Shown: positions 62,112 through 64,000 of the stretch, one piece after another
How the letters are laid out: each line of letters begins with the position of its first letter
How positions within the stretch are numbered: the stretch's first letter is position 1
DNA from: Wagnerdoeblera intermedia
GTDB taxonomy: Bacteria; Pseudomonadota; Alphaproteobacteria; Rhodobacterales; Rhodobacteraceae
Strand: one strand, 5' to 3'
Assembly: GCF_042647465.1 (NCBI RefSeq)
Contig: NZ_JBHRVN010000004.1
Length of the DNA: 64,000 nt
Notes under the pieces: generated by a model
Seen by the model: the letters and a program-made list of their open reading frames with translations, nothing else
What the model was told of the DNA's origin: nothing
Databases searched by the model: none
Translations under genes and position numbers: made by a program

Positions 62112-62150
62112 GGGGGCAACGTCAGGGGGCAACGTCAGGGGGCAACGTCA
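62112..62150. repeat. Three tandem 13-bp repeats at the 3' end of the nuclease gene
   Basis: GGGGGCAACGTCA occurs three times without spacers. The stop codon of the minus-strand nuclease gene lies in the middle copy, so the last codons of the gene are part of the repeat. A change in copy number would shift the frame at the C-terminus. Confidence 0.9.
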
Positions 62151-63037
62151 AATGCCGCAACATTCCAGCCATGTCGTGCACAAACGGCGACTTCATGGCT
62201 TTGCACTCGGTGAGATATAAATTCACTCTGGCCGCAGTGAGGCAGCCCCAAGTCAGAAATAAGCGCGGCATCATATGTGCCATTCAAAAGCACAATTCCC
62301 TCGGCCAGTAACCGGCCACGGGTGCCACGCGATTTATCCGCTCGTAACCGCCGCATAAAGTCCTTCTGAGCGGCAGCCTCCTCGACAACTCTTCTTCCAA
62401 CCGGTCGATCTAATACGCCACGAAACAGTGAAACTATGCGGTCATTGCCTGTCGCGGCGTTGAATACTTCATCAACCAATTCAGCAGGGATGCTTCGCCA
62501 GAAATTCTCTTCAACTGGCTCATTCTTCAGGAGCCACAAAATTTGTGAGAACCCAAAGCTTGAGACACTTTTTTTTCCATCACGGTTTACTCCTCCTGTC
62601 AGATACTCGGGGCGAGCAACGAAAATACCGAGGTGACATCGCGAGTTTTGCTCATCAAGGGCCGCTACTAGGCACACATGCCCTAATGCTTCGCTGGGGA
62701 TCATCCAGTTGCCGGTAATCGTGAACTTCATGTCCACATCACGCCCAGCCACCAGAAAGTCCAAACGCCCCTTTGGGAGTCTGAGCTTTCCACGAACCAG
62801 GATTTCCACGCGAGTGCCGAGATAGGTTTTTTCAGTCTTCTCTAACTCTCCATAAGAGCGTCGGCGGGTGTTGGCCGTGTCCACCACATCATCGACGGCA
62901 GATCTCAGCATCTTAGGGAACCAAGACCGAAGTTCGCTCTCACCGCCAGCTAAGCGAATGATCTCTCCTGCCAGCCCCGAAAGTAAGGGGAAATCGATAT
63001 GCCCCGAGATAACTTGGCTGACAGGTAAGGTTTTCAT
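62135..63037 (-). CDS. NaeI-type type II restriction endonuclease
   Basis: The 300-residue protein resembles NaeI (317), a type IIE enzyme that cuts GCCGGC and needs a second site. The catalytic pattern E78, D93, D102-x-K104 (RLDFLVAGRDVDMKF) has nearly the spacing I recall for NaeI. The following block GNWMIPSEALGHVCLVAAL is a family signature. The C-terminal part would be the second DNA-binding (CAP-like) domain. Its start overlaps the methyltransferase stop (ATGA). Specificity is inferred from the family only. Confidence 0.85.
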   Translation of the reverse strand: MKTLPVSQVISGHIDFPLLSGLAGEIIRLAGGESELRSWFPKMLRSAVDDVVDTANTRRRSYGELEKTEKTYLGTRVEILVRGKLRLPKGRLDFLVAGRDVDMKFTITGNWMIPSEALGHVCLVAALDEQNSRCHLGIFVARPEYLTGGVNRDGKKSVSSFGFSQILWLLKNEPVEENFWRSIPAELVDEVFNAATGNDRIVSLFRGVLDRPVGRRVVEEAAAQKDFMRRLRADKSRGTRGRLLAEGIVLLNGTYDAALISDLGLPHCGQSEFISHRVQSHEVAVCARHGWNVAAFDVAP

Positions 63038-63978
63038 GCGACTGCGTAGATCCTCTTGGCGATAGCAAAATGAATTTTGCGGCCGACCGCCTCAGCTACC
63101 GGCGGCGGAAATGCATTACCTACTTGCCGATAGGCATGGGTTTTCCGGCCATAAAACTCCCAATCATCAGGGAACCCCTGAAGCTTTGCGACCATTTTTA
63201 CGGTTAACCGAGGCATACCCACGAAATCAGGATCTGGCGCTTCCTCAGCAATGGTTTTTCCATTGACGCCCAACGCTTCCCAAGCGCGCTTGGCGCGCGT
63301 TGGGCCAAGGTCCGGGCCGCCGTGCTTCTTGGAGCCACCGACAATCGTCGGGGCAATTTCGTCTGCGCGCTCGGCCCATTTCTGCGCACCTAACCAGCCA
63401 CGTGCAGCCATCATGCCCCGTAGCACCTGGCCCACTGTGGGAGGGTTTACATTGCGTTCCTCCGGCCACTCAAAACGATCCGCGAACTCCTGCTTAACAG
63501 CTACGATCACGACGCGAGGACGCAATTGCGGCACGCCAAAGTGAGAGGAGTTCAGAAGCCGCCAATCAGTGACATATCCCATCTTGGTGAGCGTTTGCTT
63601 CAAAGAGGATCTATAATCTACGAAGACGGCATCTAGGAAGCCGCGCACGTTTTCCAGCATAACAGCCCGCGGCTTGATCTCGTCGACAAGTCGTAAAGCT
63701 TCAGGAAAAAGATCACGCTCATCGTCTTTACCCAACTGTTTTCCAGCGACGGAGAAGGGAGGGCAAGGGACGCCACCTGCGAGCAACTCGACGCCTGCAA
63801 ACGAAGTTCCTGAGAAGCTGCGAAGATCGCCTTCGCGAACATCCCAATGTGGGCGGTTCAAACGGAGAGTCTGACAAGCATGGCTATCGATCTCCACCAG
63901 TGCGCTATGCCCAAATCCAGCGCGTTCCAGCCCAAGAGCTTGACCACCAGCACCAGCACACATTTCGACAGACTGCAT
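63034..63978 (-). CDS. DNA (cytosine-5) methyltransferase of the NaeI-type system
   Basis: The 314-residue C5 methyltransferase has motif I EMCAGAGGQALGLE (5-18), the catalytic loop GGVPCPPFSVAG with Cys72, MLENVRGFLD, LRPRVVIVA and QVGNAFPPPVA. It should protect GCCGGC-type sites from the nuclease encoded next to it. The ATG at 63978 has AGGAGAG upstream; the frame is still open to the window edge, but that ribosome binding site supports this start. It is the first of the two genes. Confidence 0.92.
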   Translation of the reverse strand: MQSVEMCAGAGGQALGLERAGFGHSALVEIDSHACQTLRLNRPHWDVREGDLRSFSGTSFAGVELLAGGVPCPPFSVAGKQLGKDDERDLFPEALRLVDEIKPRAVMLENVRGFLDAVFVDYRSSLKQTLTKMGYVTDWRLLNSSHFGVPQLRPRVVIVAVKQEFADRFEWPEERNVNPPTVGQVLRGMMAARGWLGAQKWAERADEIAPTIVGGSKKHGGPDLGPTRAKRAWEALGVNGKTIAEEAPDPDFVGMPRLTVKMVAKLQGFPDDWEFYGRKTHAYRQVGNAFPPPVAEAVGRKIHFAIAKRIYAVA

Positions 63979-64000
63979 CTTACTCTCCTGACAGCGCCCT

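Noticed and set aside
62112..62150. A possible CRISPR array
   Set aside because: The repeats are 13 bp and directly adjacent with no spacers, and no cas genes are present.

Overview
The window is GC-rich and densely coded, with short gene overlaps throughout. It looks like a chromosomal piece of an alphaproteobacterium of the Rhodobacterales (Paracoccus/Rhodobacter relatives). The basis is the mix of a cbb3 oxidase CcoP, a ChpT-type phosphotransferase, ornithine-lipid genes olsB-olsA, an alphaproteobacterial phn layout, and a hairpin repeat of a kind I recall from that group. No 16S rRNA or other decisive taxonomic marker is present.

Left part (1-11.5 kb). The 3' end of ccoP ends at a strong terminator. 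It is followed by a compact EcoRII-type restriction-modification unit: a Dcm-like C5 methyltransferase, a Vsr repair nuclease and an EcoRII-like nuclease, predicted to act on CCWGG. Next come the carbon-phosphorus lyase genes. The main operon phnG-phnH-phnI-[39-aa ORF]-phnJ-phnK-phnL-phnN is on the minus strand, with divergent phnF and a putative PhnF operator between them. phnM and a DUF1045 2H-phosphoesterase gene form a second divergent pair. The 39-aa ORF, coupled by ATGA overlaps to phnI and phnJ, is the most novel small gene here.

Middle (11.5-19.4 kb): a class III aminotransferase, a 3-hydroxyacyl-CoA-type dehydrogenase, a LysR regulator, a sitABCD metal ABC transporter behind a Fur/Mur-like box, and an SMP-30-type lactonase.

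Catabolic region (19.5-43.1 kb): a TetR regulator, a tripartite tricarboxylate transporter (TctC, TctB, TctA), two crotonases, a two-subunit acyl-CoA dehydrogenase, two SDRs (one a tandem fusion) and a CMD protein. It also holds a minus-strand operon (luciferase-like monooxygenase, flavin reductase, class III CoA-transferase, FadJ-like enzyme), a LysR regulator, an IpdAB/glutaconate-type CoA-transferase pair, a ThDP enzyme, a BisC-like molybdenum reductase, an AhpD-like protein and a rhodanese. Two TetR-type palindromes flank the divergent tctC/crotonase promoters. Together the genes look like an inducible pathway that imports a carboxylate, converts it to a CoA thioester, oxygenates it and beta-oxidises it. 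The substrate cannot be read from the sequence.

Housekeeping region (43.2-59.3 kb): argS, a SPOR protein with nagZ-scpA-scpB, rarA, olsB-olsA, a DUF3553 protein, chpT, an RhlE-like helicase, polA, an M20 amidohydrolase and a FabG-like SDR.

Right end (59.6-64.0 kb): a genomic island. A 46-bp 3' half of tRNA-Thr(CGT) marks the attachment site, followed by a P4-type integrase, a metallophosphoesterase and a NaeI-type restriction-modification pair. The island runs past the window end. The orientation of the half-tRNA predicts that the intact tRNA lies at its far end.
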